Of a DNA stretch of 64,000 nucleotides, positions 34,893 to 45,211 are shown piece after piece (positions within the stretch are counted from its first letter, which is position 1; each line of letters opens with the position of its first letter). A program made the translations under genes and the position numbers. Below the pieces are notes generated by a model. That model did not search any database. It was not told the origin of the DNA and saw nothing but the letters and a program-made list of their open reading frames with translations. Where the stretch lies: contig CM049314.1 in the NCBI GenBank assembly GCA_026874595.1, positions 66,823,300 through 66,887,299 on the forward strand. The letters run 5' to 3'. The stretch comes from Sipunculus nudus (lineage: Eukaryota > Annelida > Sipuncula > Golfingiida > Sipunculidae).

Positions 34893-36310
34893 TTTTCATT
34901 TATCATAACCTTTGAAACAAAGCAATTAAATTATTTTACCAAACTTTTCGTTTTATTTCACTACAAATAAACTACAGATATGTTGGGGCCTGTCAGAGTA
35001 TCCCGAACAATCTTGTAAACAACCTCAAATAGATCATGCCATAAAATGTGGAGGTGAACTAGTCATACCTGATTTGATTATGACATATTGACATGGAATG
35101 AAACAGTATTCATAAAAAATCCAGACAAAAGAAATTTTGTTAACATGCAAATTATGACTATTATTGACTATAAATCTGTTTTTACCAATATCCCAAGGAG
35201 CAACTTTGGTAATTGGCAATAAACAATACCTGAACCTAGGTTTTCTTAGACAACGATTCAAATAAGGCTAAATAGTGACTGATTGATGCACTTTTTATTT
35301 TAATATACAAATGAGATCCCTTATTTTAAGTAAACCGTGATATCTCCAATACTGCTGTTTGTTCACATATGGCATCTCTAATTTTAACGATGAAGTACAT
35401 GCTAACAATAAGATAGAGACGGTTCATAGGTGTATAGTTTAAGAAGATTTGAAAACAATTTGCAGTTCCAATAATTAACATTAATAAGAAGAAATTCTAA
35501 TCTTGCAAATAAATCTTTCGCATAGACATTTTAAGAAAAGGAACGGTTATTTTCCGTGTGCGTTCATATTGAATATATAATTCATGCGTCCGACCTGTAA
35601 ATCATGAGTAACCAATTGGCCAATCACATAACGTATTAAGTGCCCGCCATATTGTCCCACAACTTTGTGGCACCATGCGCACGTGGATGTGACAGCACCT
35701 TGCTCTGTGTGGCTTTTGCTTCCACGAATGATGGTTCTTAGAAGTGCATGGGGAACGCGTAACGGTGACGGGAGGGACCAGGCTTATTTTATCCCCGAAG
35801 ACTGAACTGGCGAAATGTTTCCGGTGGATCAAGGCGTGTTCTAGGTCGCAGAGTGCACGGCCAGCTCAACGTCAAAAGGATTTACAAGCACAAATGCAGA
35901 ACGCTTTATCTTGAACGGTGAGTGTCATTGCCATTGGCATATTTTCCCCTCGTGTTTCTTTTATGATATTTTCTCATTTGTTTAGTTACTGACACCTTAT
36001 TATTTTATCTATATATAACCGACCATTCCAGCGTAAGTTTGAACAGGGGGGGGGGGGGGGTTCTTCAGAGAAGTAGCCCGTATCCGAGCGCTATTACAGA
36101 CAGTGGTTACTATCTCTGGATAATCTGTTTAATGAGACCCCCTCCCCCTGAAAAGATCGTGATGTTAAACAAACGTGGGTACAGTTTTACCCAGTGGCCC
36201 ACTCCGTAAAACACACGCTTGCAAGAGTGATGAATGTTGTTTTAGACCTAGTTTGGCTGTGCACATATTAATATTACAGATCAACAACTGCATCTAACTC
36301 TTGTTTATAT
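34893..36310. other. intergenic; unassigned ORF-like tract near 35,600-35,910
   Basis: Mostly AT-rich. A less AT-rich island at 35,600-35,910 contains a 76-codon minus-strand ORF and an overlapping plus frame with basic residues (GRRVHGQLNVKRIYKH). This looks like a transposase relic, but I cannot place it in a family. A G17 run lies at about 36,045-36,061. Confidence 0.35.
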
Positions 36311-36315
36311 TGTAG

Positions 36316-38190
36316 CAGTTTGAATTCAGCCTGGCCTTGGAATCGTGAATTTGCAATGCATTGAACTTGGAAGAATTTTATTCTTTAATGTGGGTACAGG
36401 TAAGTATAATACTTGTCTATATAATTATTTATTTATGAATATTACGTCAACATTTTTTAATCCAGTTTTGTTTTCTAATTAATACAGTTATTTTCTGTAT
36501 AATACTCCATGCATATATAATGATGTGTATTATAAAAATAAAAATTAGTGTGAAGAAAATTGTATGTTTGATGATAATTAAAAATTAAACACATGGACTT
36601 AAATCCCTATACCAATAAACATCATTCAGTATCACTTTCACACAGCTGGGAAGACTACATGTTTAGGTTTATTCAGTGTGTCTTAGAACTATTATTACAA
36701 CAAAAGTAGACAATTAACGGTGATAATGAACAATTTGGTCACTATTTGAACACTGTTTTATAATGTAGACATGAATAACAAAAGACAACACCAAGTGAAC
36801 TTTGTTGCATGATTATACCCACGACAAACCACATGTGAAATTGGTGGTAACAAATGATTGTGGTGATAAATGAACTAGCATCAAATCAATTTGATTCATG
36901 TTGCCAACTACAAGTCATGTCACTGGTTCATTATTGGTTTGACTGTGTCAGGCAAAGTACTGATTTAAAGTAATTTTCCAATAGAAAATGGGTGTAGTGA
37001 ATATTTGAATGTAAACTATTGTGTAGTAATTTTAGTCATAGAAAATACACGCCCAGGTTTCACTAATAATTGAATGTCTATTTTATCACAAACTACACGT
37101 TTGCTTGTTTTAGCATTCATGCGTGTTTTACATAGGGTTGCTAATGAATTTAATTAATATAGAAAGGCATTTAATGGGCAAGATGTTGTCCAAGTTTGAA
37201 TATGTTGTTCTATTTTGTTTCAGCATTTCATTTGAGGGAAAGGTCCCACAAATAAGCATCCTGACCCAATACCAGCAGATGGTTCTTGTTGCAAACCAGT
37301 AACTGAGCAGTTAGTCCACCATGGAATTGGTGAGACAATTGTTTCTATTGAAGTATATATTTTCTATGGAACAATTTAATTTAGCACTTTTTTAAATATA
37401 TGGCTGGTTACTTTTTTTATTACAAGTTCGACACTGGTTTTGTTACATGAATTCAATCTGTTTTGTCAAAGTGTAGGGATATTATAATAATAGCTATATA
37501 AATAGGTAGAGCAAGGGTAAAATCAGATTTCATTTCCATTCACTTCAATAGTTTGTTTTAAAATTCAGATCCTTATGCTTAGAAAAATGTAAGGTTCAGG
37601 TCACTAAGTCATTTATATCAGTATAGAAAATCAGTATATATACAATATTTTTAAACTTTGCAATCAGATTATAAGATATCCTGTGTATTGATTCATAAAA
37701 CTCAATAAGAGAGATAAAGCAGCATTTTATATCTGCTCAGTGCCTACTACGCTAAATGTAGCACACATTAGGAGTGACTTGCCAGCGGCAGACATTGTGC
37801 GTTTCCTAACTTTACATATAACTTCAAATGTACTTATATGGGAAGTGCCCAGTCTGCAGACAGGGTTCGTACCACAAGGTTTAGGGTGTAATAATGCTGT
37901 GTTGGAATAAGCCCAAATCATCATAGTACTAGTAGGATTACATATTTATAAATGTAGGTCTATATGAATCGAGACAATTATGAGACTGTTGGCTCAACTT
38001 CTTTGTCATGTTAGTAAAACTCCGTATTCAAGTTCATACTTGTAGTGAACTCTTTCTTCATATGGTTTTCCGCTGTATATAGTTATGGAAATATAAAGTT
38101 GATTGTCATTATATTTCATCATTGTTTTACAGAGAGACTGCCTCATTTACCATCCTGAGTATATCTACATTTGAACAACCGAGGATGGTT
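36316..38190 (+). other. exon-like segments of an unidentified transcript
   Basis: Three segments have good splice borders: about 36,316-36,401 (TTGTAG / GTAAGT), about 37,223-37,329 (TTTCAG / GTGAGA) and one starting near 38,132 (TTTACAG). No long frame runs through all of them. In one frame the second reads PIPADGSCCKPVTEQLV, reminiscent of the OTU-protease start (ADGxC), but it is short. This may be a non-coding transcript, a broken gene or chance. Confidence 0.25.
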
Positions 38191-38428
38191 AACAACAAAT
38201 GGGACAAGTTTTGAACTCTCCACAACTTAAAGGACAGCACCCAGTCCACAATCTATCTGCATCACAGGCTTCATTGATTGTCATATTTCTGGCAAGATAG
38301 GGACATTTATTTTCTACAAAATAAAGGTCAGAAGCTGTGAGTTTGTTATGTCGAGAGAATCTCCATAGTGAGGATGCAGTCTGGTCCCTAATTTGGCATT
38401 CAGGATTGTCACAAACTTGGACATACAC
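38189..38428 (-). CDS. cysteine-rich ORF, unidentified
   Basis: A minus-strand frame of about 80 codons has ten Cys: CDNPEC near the start, NKCPYLARNM, NEACDADRLWTGCCPLSC, and an ending GEFKTCPICC at a stop. A stop codon lies shortly upstream in frame, so it is a fragment, an exon or a single small ORF without a clear ATG (it begins at GTG). The paired CxxC-like spacing suggests zinc binding or disulphides. I do not recognise the family. Composition and Cys spacing argue for a once-real protein, possibly part of the neighbouring retroelements. Confidence 0.35.
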   Translation of the reverse strand: MYVQVCDNPECQIRDQTASSLWRFSRHNKLTASDLYFVENKCPYLARNMTINEACDADRLWTGCCPLSCGEFKTCPICC

Positions 38429-38499
38429 CCCAGATTCAAGAGTTTATTGAAGAGAAAAGACTATTATAACAAACACATAAACTTATTCTGAATCAGCAA

Positions 38500-40560
38500 T
38501 TAATACTCAGAGAATCACACTTTCCGACCTTCCGGCTAAAATTAATGCTCTTGACTCAAAAGTCACTCAAATGTCAAAGAGGAACCTATAGTTGCCTTTC
38601 GAGAAAGTCCTCCTCCACCAACGGCTCCAGACATGAAAGATGTGATATGTTTCTATTGTCACAATAAAGGGCATTACGCGAAGGCCTGCGAATGAAAGTT
38701 ATCTGGCACGAGGCCTTCTAGCTAAGATGAACCTTAAATCTAGGACTGGTCGCACCTGATGGCCACGATGCCACCATTGACATTAGAACAGGCCACACCT
38801 CGAGCAATTATATTAAGATTGAGCCAAAGCCCAGCACACCCCTGTTTGACCCGCCTGTTAGATGAGAACCAGCCAAAATTGTTTTACGTGCTGGTCAACC
38901 AACGGGTCTTAATTTTACCATCCCAATCACAATTAGGTGAGTGCATACATCAGCCGTTGTAGACAGTGCCGCCCAAGTCACCGTTGTTAACGATAGCCTT
39001 CTGAGTACGCGGTCCGCTGACTGTCTACAGGTTAGGTTACTCGGTATTTGTCAGAACAGTTAAATCGCTCACAAACTGTCTCAAGTCCCATTACAAGTAG
39101 GGACCTCAGTCTATCATTGGGAAGCATATCTCACTGATATTAAATACCCAGTCCTATTAGGTCTAGATATTCTGGTACAGCACAAATGTAAGACCAATAA
39201 CCAATAATAATAATCTTGCCAATAACACCATTCCCGCTGCCGGAGATTGCATATTCGCCACTCTAAGGGGTTATAGTGGGAATGAATGCCAAGTCTACAA
39301 GTACAAGCGTCCAAACCATGTTTGGTTCCCCCAAACACAGCCTTGAAAGTTCAAGTAGAATTGAAATTTCACCTTCTGAACTCTTTGTGCTGGAGCCTAT
39401 TACAGAATTCCGCCATCTCACCCCTTCTTGTGTTCTGATCTCGGTCAGTGGGTACTTAGATGTTTTGAACGCCCCATCAGACCCTGTCACACTGCCGCAA
39501 CACACCGTTATTGGGACTACTGTTCAGGTAGATAAGGTCCTAAGTACTTCGCCGACTCATTCGACAGGACTGATGCCCTTATTAGAAGGACGGCCACACC
39601 ATTGTTGGAAACGACTACGACACGTACACTGACTGAATCCACATCACAATCAGATCCACCAATGCTGGAAATGGCTAGTGTGCGTACATTATCCGAGTCG
39701 GCTTCACTCACATATCTTACCTCCCAAATACCTCCCCATCTGTCTTTCTTGTTCAAGAGGTCCCAACCAGGTCAGCCAGACGAATACTTGAATGCATTAG
39801 GTAGGCTGCTGCTGTACTATGCTGATATCTTCGCAAAGGATAATCTTGAACTTGGTTGTCTGTCCGCAATCAAACACAAAATTGACACCGGAAATTCACC
39901 TCCGGTCAGGCAAAGTTGCGTAGAGCCCCCTTGGTTTTCAAGAGGAGGAAAAAAAAATTGCAGGGACTGCTGATAGCAGGGGTAATTGAACCATCAGAGT
40001 CCAACTGGGCTTCTGCTCCAGTATTGGTGAGGAAAAGAGATGGTTCAGTTCGCTACTGCATTGACTATCGTGCTCTGAATGACAGAACGATCAAGGATTT
40101 TATCCTCTCCCTTTGATTGAGGACTGCCTCGATACATTGGCTGGTACGTGTTATTTCACCTGTCTCGATCTAGCTCAAGGGTATTATCAAATTGAGCTTG
40201 ATGAGGAATCCAGGAAAAAGACGGCCTTCCACACTAAGTATGGATTATATGAACATACAATGATGGGTTTTGGCCTTCATGTGAAGCATGAATTTCGTGT
40301 TGCGTGGCTTAACATTGGACTGTCTCATTTTATACCTAGACGATATCATCATTCTAGGTAAATGCCCAGAGCAGCATCTTAGGAATATCGAAAAAGTATT
40401 CAGTCGGTTTCGTCAGTATCATCTGAAACTCAAACCGAAGATGTGCTGCTTCCTAAAACGCGAATTAAAATTCCTCGGTAGAATGGTGACTTCTCGGGGT
40501 ATTTCCATCACTCAAGGTAAACAGGACGCTATCGCTGCCTGGCCAATCCCTATAAATAGA
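38500..40560 (+). mobile_element. Ty3/Gypsy remnant: gag zinc knuckle, PR, RT
   Basis: In order on the plus strand: a CCHC knuckle CFYCHNKGHYAKAC (about 38,650-38,691), a protease with VVDSAAQVTVVN (about 38,956) and a flap-end LLGLDIL (39,154-39,174), a linker, then RT. RT motifs include IKHKIDTGNSPPVRQ, AGVIEPSESNWASAPVLVRK, SVRYCIDYRALN, CYFTCLDLAQGYYQI, YLDDIIIL (40,333 on) and KLKPKMCCF. The frame shifts near 39,940, 40,105 and 40,290, and part of the RT between GFGL and LILYLDD is lost. The element stops at about 40,560; RNase H, integrase and LTRs are absent. Confidence 0.8.
39800..40560 (+). pseudogene. Gypsy reverse transcriptase, frameshifted
   Basis: Four overlapping frames together cover fingers, palm and part of the thumb. 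The catalytic Asp of CLDLAQGYY and the YLDD box are both present, so the losses are frameshifts and a small deletion rather than active-site mutation. The domain order (PR then RT) is that of ordinary Gypsy elements, unlike the Gmr1-like copy at 23.6-26.3 kb. Confidence 0.8.
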
Positions 40561-40574
40561 AAGGAACTCGGCCA

Positions 40575-40800
40575 CCAAGCCATCTGTACGGACCGACGAG
40601 TCAAAGCCACTTTCGGGGTTCATCCATGGTTTGTCACCCGTCGGTTCACAGAAGATCCCGGTCTGAACGAACTCCATCACCAGCTCATGTCACCACTTTG
40701 CTGCGCACTTGGGAGATTGGCTTGGAATACCAATTTTGGTCGCCGTGCACACGCGTGCCGCTAGAGTCGCGGACCAGAACCATTCTTTTGATATTGGCAG
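40575..40800 (+). pseudogene. TatD-like metallohydrolase fragment
   Basis: Two frames joined by one frameshift read VKATFGVHPWFVTRRF, DPGLNELHHQLMSP, CCALG and then EIGLEYQFW. The G-x-HP and GEIGLDY boxes, with the right order and near-right spacing, are the signature of TatD-type DNases (metal-dependent hydrolases). A basic VPLESRTRT stretch follows. It sits between the broken Gypsy RT and the start of a DIRS-like RT, and may belong to the latter element. The family call rests on two short motifs. Confidence 0.5.
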
Positions 40801-40814
40801 TGTCATCAATAATC

Positions 40815-41207
40815 TTAGCGTCCAGTCACCATTCATTTACAATGAGTAGGCAAAGCGCCTGCAGGGTCATCCTCATAAGAAATTCGTAAATCAGTTACTC
40901 CCGATATTAAAGTTTGTGTGAACATTGGGTATCAGGGGCCAAGATCTTTTCGTGAAAGCAGTAACTGGCAGTCCGCGTACCAGTACAGAGAGGCCGTCGA
41001 ACGTTCCATTCAAAAAGACTTGCGCACGGGTCGAAAAGCAGGGCTATTCAGTGCACCTCCATATACAAACTTCGTTGGGTCGCCGATTCCGAAAAAGCGG
41101 TCGGAAGGTTAATACAGGATTATACACGATCTCTCCTGGCCACCGGGCCAGTCAGTCAATGACTTCGTTTCACGAACATAAGTCACTACGGAACTCGTTC
41201 GTCAGGG
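40815..41207 (+). pseudogene. DIRS-like reverse transcriptase, N-terminal part
   Basis: The segment reads QSPFIYNE-stop-AKRLQGHPHKKFVNQLLP, then after a frameshift NIGYQGPRSFRESSN, YREAVERSIQKDLRTGRKAG, PIPKKRSEG-stop-YRIIHDLSWPPGQSVNDFV. This matches the RT start of DIRS-type tyrosine-recombinase retrotransposons (SPF...HPD..F, AGPF.SPPF.NF, P-K-x-RxIHDLSxPxGxSVND). A TAG (about 40,849) stands where Trp is usual, and a TAA (41,110) where Lys is usual. The rest of RT, RNase H and any methyltransferase are deleted. Confidence 0.7.
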
Positions 41208-41970
41208 TCTAAGATCTAACACTAGAAGAGGCTATAGTACGGCACAGACTCATTATATGAAATTTTGTATTACTCATGGCGTCTCTCTAATTCCAGCTAC
41301 AGAAAAAAAAACTATCCTAGCGTTTGTAGCATATATGCACAATCGTGGTATCAAATGTTCATCCCTCAATGTATACTTAGCTGGAGTCTAGTCATTGCAC
41401 TTAGAAGCGGGATTTACTAACACTCTGGACAACTGTCTTATGTTAAAACAGACAGAGGCCTGCAGTATCGGGATGGGCCGCCAAATAAACAATTACTAGT
41501 AACAAGAAATGTTTTGTCAGGTTGCGGTGTAATTTAACCGGGGCGTGTGACGAGCTCTTTAATCAAGTAAACCATATTATTTTCTTTTTAAAGTCGTGCA
41601 AGCCCGATAATAAGGGTCGTGTTGTTAAATTATACATTGGCCATTCAGAATCCGACATTTGTGCGGTGTGCTCCATCAAATATTACATAGAGAGTAGGAG
41701 ACGAGTTGATGTAGTGACATAGCCATTATTTTTGTAACAAAGCAGAACATATCTGACTAAAATAATCTTTGTCAGGGATGTTAAACTGCTGCTGTCCCTG
41801 AGCGGGATTGACCCGTACAGCGGGTACACCTTTCGAAGCGGTGGGTTCAAAGATGCAGCTACTAGCGGAAAGCAAGACTGGGAGCTGAAGCTTCTGGGCC
41901 GCTGAATAAGCGATGCTTACCAACGATACATTAGAACACCAGTGTCTCTTCTTATAAATCTGTCACGTAA
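41208..41970 (+). pseudogene. DIRS-like tyrosine recombinase
   Basis: The core-binding domain reads RSNTRRGYSTAQTHYMKFC, then VSLIPATE, AFVAYMHNRGIKCSSLNVYL and AGV-TAG-SLHLEAGF (stop 41,389-41,391). The catalytic domain follows in other frames: LKSCKPDNKGRVVKLYIG, then LLLSLSGIDPYSGYTFRSGG, KLLGR-TGA-ISDAYQRYIRTP (TGA at 41,903-41,905 where Trp is usual). The family HxxR is YxxR here, and the first catalytic Arg region is missing. The terminal Tyr motif survives. The domain starts in the same frame as the RT fragment, so an internal deletion fused them. Confidence 0.8.
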
Positions 41971-42150
41971 GATGGATGCTTATAAACCATATGCAGACGC
42001 GCCCATAAAACATGACATCTATGTTAAAAAGTTGACATAAGCGGTTCGGATTTAACCATGCAATCCACCTCATACTCGGGATAGGATAACTTTTTTTCCG
42101 TATGTCATTGGGCGACAGGTCAGATAAATCCGTCTTTGGCCGTCTTAATG

Positions 42151-42614
42151 TGGCCCATTTGTGTGTTTAATTGGGATAATCACTAAACGCTTGTCTGTGG
42201 CCCAGCACGTCTTCTTGTCTTTGAGCGTTAAGTAATATTTGGAGGTACTTTAATTATAGTTAATGTGAGAAAAGCACCCGTTGTCATTTGGACTGCCCCA
42301 ACCGTTGTTACCTTAATGATTATGGTCACGGGACCTCTCGCTAAGCTCCGTGTTTGAGAATCTTTCACTTGCACATTTGTCGTCTTCATTAACCCATTGT
42401 CCTACCCAGTATGAATTTTGACGTATAATGAGTAATACTGGTTCAGGTTTATTAGTCTTTGTTCTTTCTTCAAAATTTATGTATGATCAGTACACTTTAT
42501 TGCACTGCATATATATTGTTGTTATGCAACATGTGGACCATCTGCATGTTTAATTGGGTTAATCATTAAAAGCCTGTCTGTGGCCCAGCACTTCTTCTTG
42601 TCTTTGAGGGTTAA
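42151..42614 (+). repeat. 81-bp direct repeat, two copies
   Basis: 42,151-42,231 and 42,534-42,614 share TGTCTGTGGCCCAGCAC, TTCTTCTTGTCTTTGAG and GTTTAATTGGG with about ten differences. They could be relics of short terminal direct repeats 383 bp apart, lying between the recombinase and the transporter gene. Confidence 0.7.
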
Positions 42615-42862
42615 TGCAGGTTTAAGCTAAGGTCAGAAGTCAAGGCGTGAACAGCCTATCATTTAAAGTGGAAAACTATTGACCAGGTCCATGAATATGC
42701 AAACGCGTTCAGGTATCGATTTCACATTGGAACTTTATCTGCACGTATTTCCGACAGTGGCCGTATCACTTCAAGCCCGCTTGTTACAGTAGCCTTTTGA
42801 GCGGAAGGTATCCCTGCGCAAGCATACTGATTAGTTAAATGTTAACTTTTCGCTGAAGTAAA

Positions 42863-43744
42863 ATGATCGGACAGTTTAGTGCTGAAACCCCTAGGATGGA
42901 TAATTCAATAACGACAGACTCTTTCGATAAACCTGTTGATGATGGTGAAAATGAGTCATTCCTGATGCCAAATATATCAAAGGACCTCAACAATGGGCAT
43001 ATTCACTCAGATACCTCAACTGACAATACGCTATACACAATAGATGACGCTCCACCATGGCATACAGCGACACTACTCGGTCTACAGGTATGCAAAACAA
43101 TACTTTACCCAGAAATTTAAAATAGAAATATTTGATTGCAAAACATATTAATCAATATTGTCTATTCAGCATAAGCGCGTCCTGATCAAGATATTATCGG
43201 GTACATATTATCGGGAAGTAAATATTCAGTTGAATAAATTCTTTATGTGCTTTAAAAAACAAAAGTATCCTTGGTCAGTCATCCTTAAGCAACAGGTTAT
43301 AATGATGATATGTATAATAATGTACAACTATATGTAACATAATCAATTTCATTTATTCTCCATTCTTTGATTGGCAAAAACAGCACTTTTTGGTGATGTT
43401 TGTCAGTCAGATCGCAGGGGCGACGCTGATGTCTGACGCCTTGGGTTTCGGAGATGATATTCATTCACGTGGTCAGCTAATCAGCACGACCCTTACCATG
43501 GCAGCCTTTGCAACAGGCTTGCAAACTACCCTCGGAAGCAGGTGGGGACAGACTTTTGCATCTATATAGCTGTACATTATACAGTTATCCAATATGAGAG
43601 GTGACGACAAATTGATATTTAACTTTGCAAACTTAACTCACAAATAAAAATCCCATACATTTCTTCACTATTAAGAATGATGTTTATGAGAGAGGGGTTA
43701 ATATGATTTGATGAACATAAGATTTTGTTTGTTGCATGTATACT

Positions 43745-43808
<64 letters not shown>

Positions 43809-45163
43809 TATGTTGTTGAGTCGTGTTAGTCTATCTCAGTGTACTTGAGAAAATAAATGACAGAGGGTTGGGTATCGGTCAGCCTATTCAGGTACAATAC
43901 TTATTGCGATACACTTAAAGCGATATCCGATACGTATTGACGATACGCTTCCTTTTACTTAGTATATTATTTTCTGATTATCAGCTCTGTGAATAAAACT
44001 GCTTAAACACACACATATATATGTATATACATATAAATAAATATATATATATATGTATATATATATATAGTTTTGTGATGACAATTCCTTATTTTCTGCT
44101 CCTTTGCTGGACGGGTCACATGTTGGTGGCCCCATGTTTGTGGCGCCCTAACCTCTGAGCTCGGTATAAGCTGTATTGTTTGCTTTGGGGTTAGTAGGCA
44201 CTTATTATCAAATTAATTTTCAAATCTTTCGTTTTATAAATGGTTCCTTTTCCCTTAACCGCATATACTGAGTAGCCTGTTGGGTATTAAGATATCGAAG
44301 TTGTTTACAGTCCTTGCCCTACCACCAGGGACCCCTGCCCCTTCATTATTATGTTAGCAATTTATGGTGAAGTTAAACGGGTTATTCCATATTGATGGAC
44401 TACTTAGAGGTAACATAATGCATTATAAAGTGTAGGGCATGTCCTACTGAGATATGAGATCGATTGATAAAACATGCTATGCATATTTGAATGGTAACTT
44501 TATGTAAATTGAACATAAAGTTTAACAGGACAGTGGAATAATGGTAATACATTCCCAAATCGTCGACCACACTCGTCGGCTTGTCTTGGAAACACCGACA
44601 TGTGTACATACATTCCTCACCCAATCGATTCCAGGACAAGATGTGATGTGATTTACCTCCTCAAAGGCGAACATAAGAATGATAAAATACATGTAGCATA
44701 TATAAATATTTTACATTACTGTTCAAGTCAGGGTTGTATTTATATTGATTAACAGTCGTTGTACTTTTCGATACGACGAGACAACATGCATTGCATTTAA
44801 GTAACCGTATTGACATGGTGTATCAATATGTATCGATATATCGACATATTGATACAGCCCTACAGATGACGCCTTTCTATAGACTAACGTATTTTATTGC
44901 ATATTGCAATGCGTACTGCTGCGTTTCATGCGCACGCAGGGCATCATGGTTAAAATATTACTTAATATCCAATCAGAATGTAAATACACTGTTTTTATTT
45001 TATGCATTATGTATTTTATACATTTTTACTCGTATATATATAAACCTTCCTAAATCCGTTCCCACTTACTACCTGACGAAGGAACCTTTGAGTTTCGAAA
45101 GCTCGGAGCAATAAAATACGTTAGTTTACAGAAAGACGTCATCTGTCATTTATTTTCTCTAGT

Positions 45164-45211
<48 letters not shown>

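Noticed and set aside
35602-35832. Minus-strand 76-codon ORF in a GC-richer island
   Set aside because: No domain could be recognised, and the plus strand gives an equally plausible relic, so neither is called a gene.
39114-39756. Minus-strand ORFs over the Gypsy protease region
   Set aside because: They are antisense shadows of the plus-strand element.
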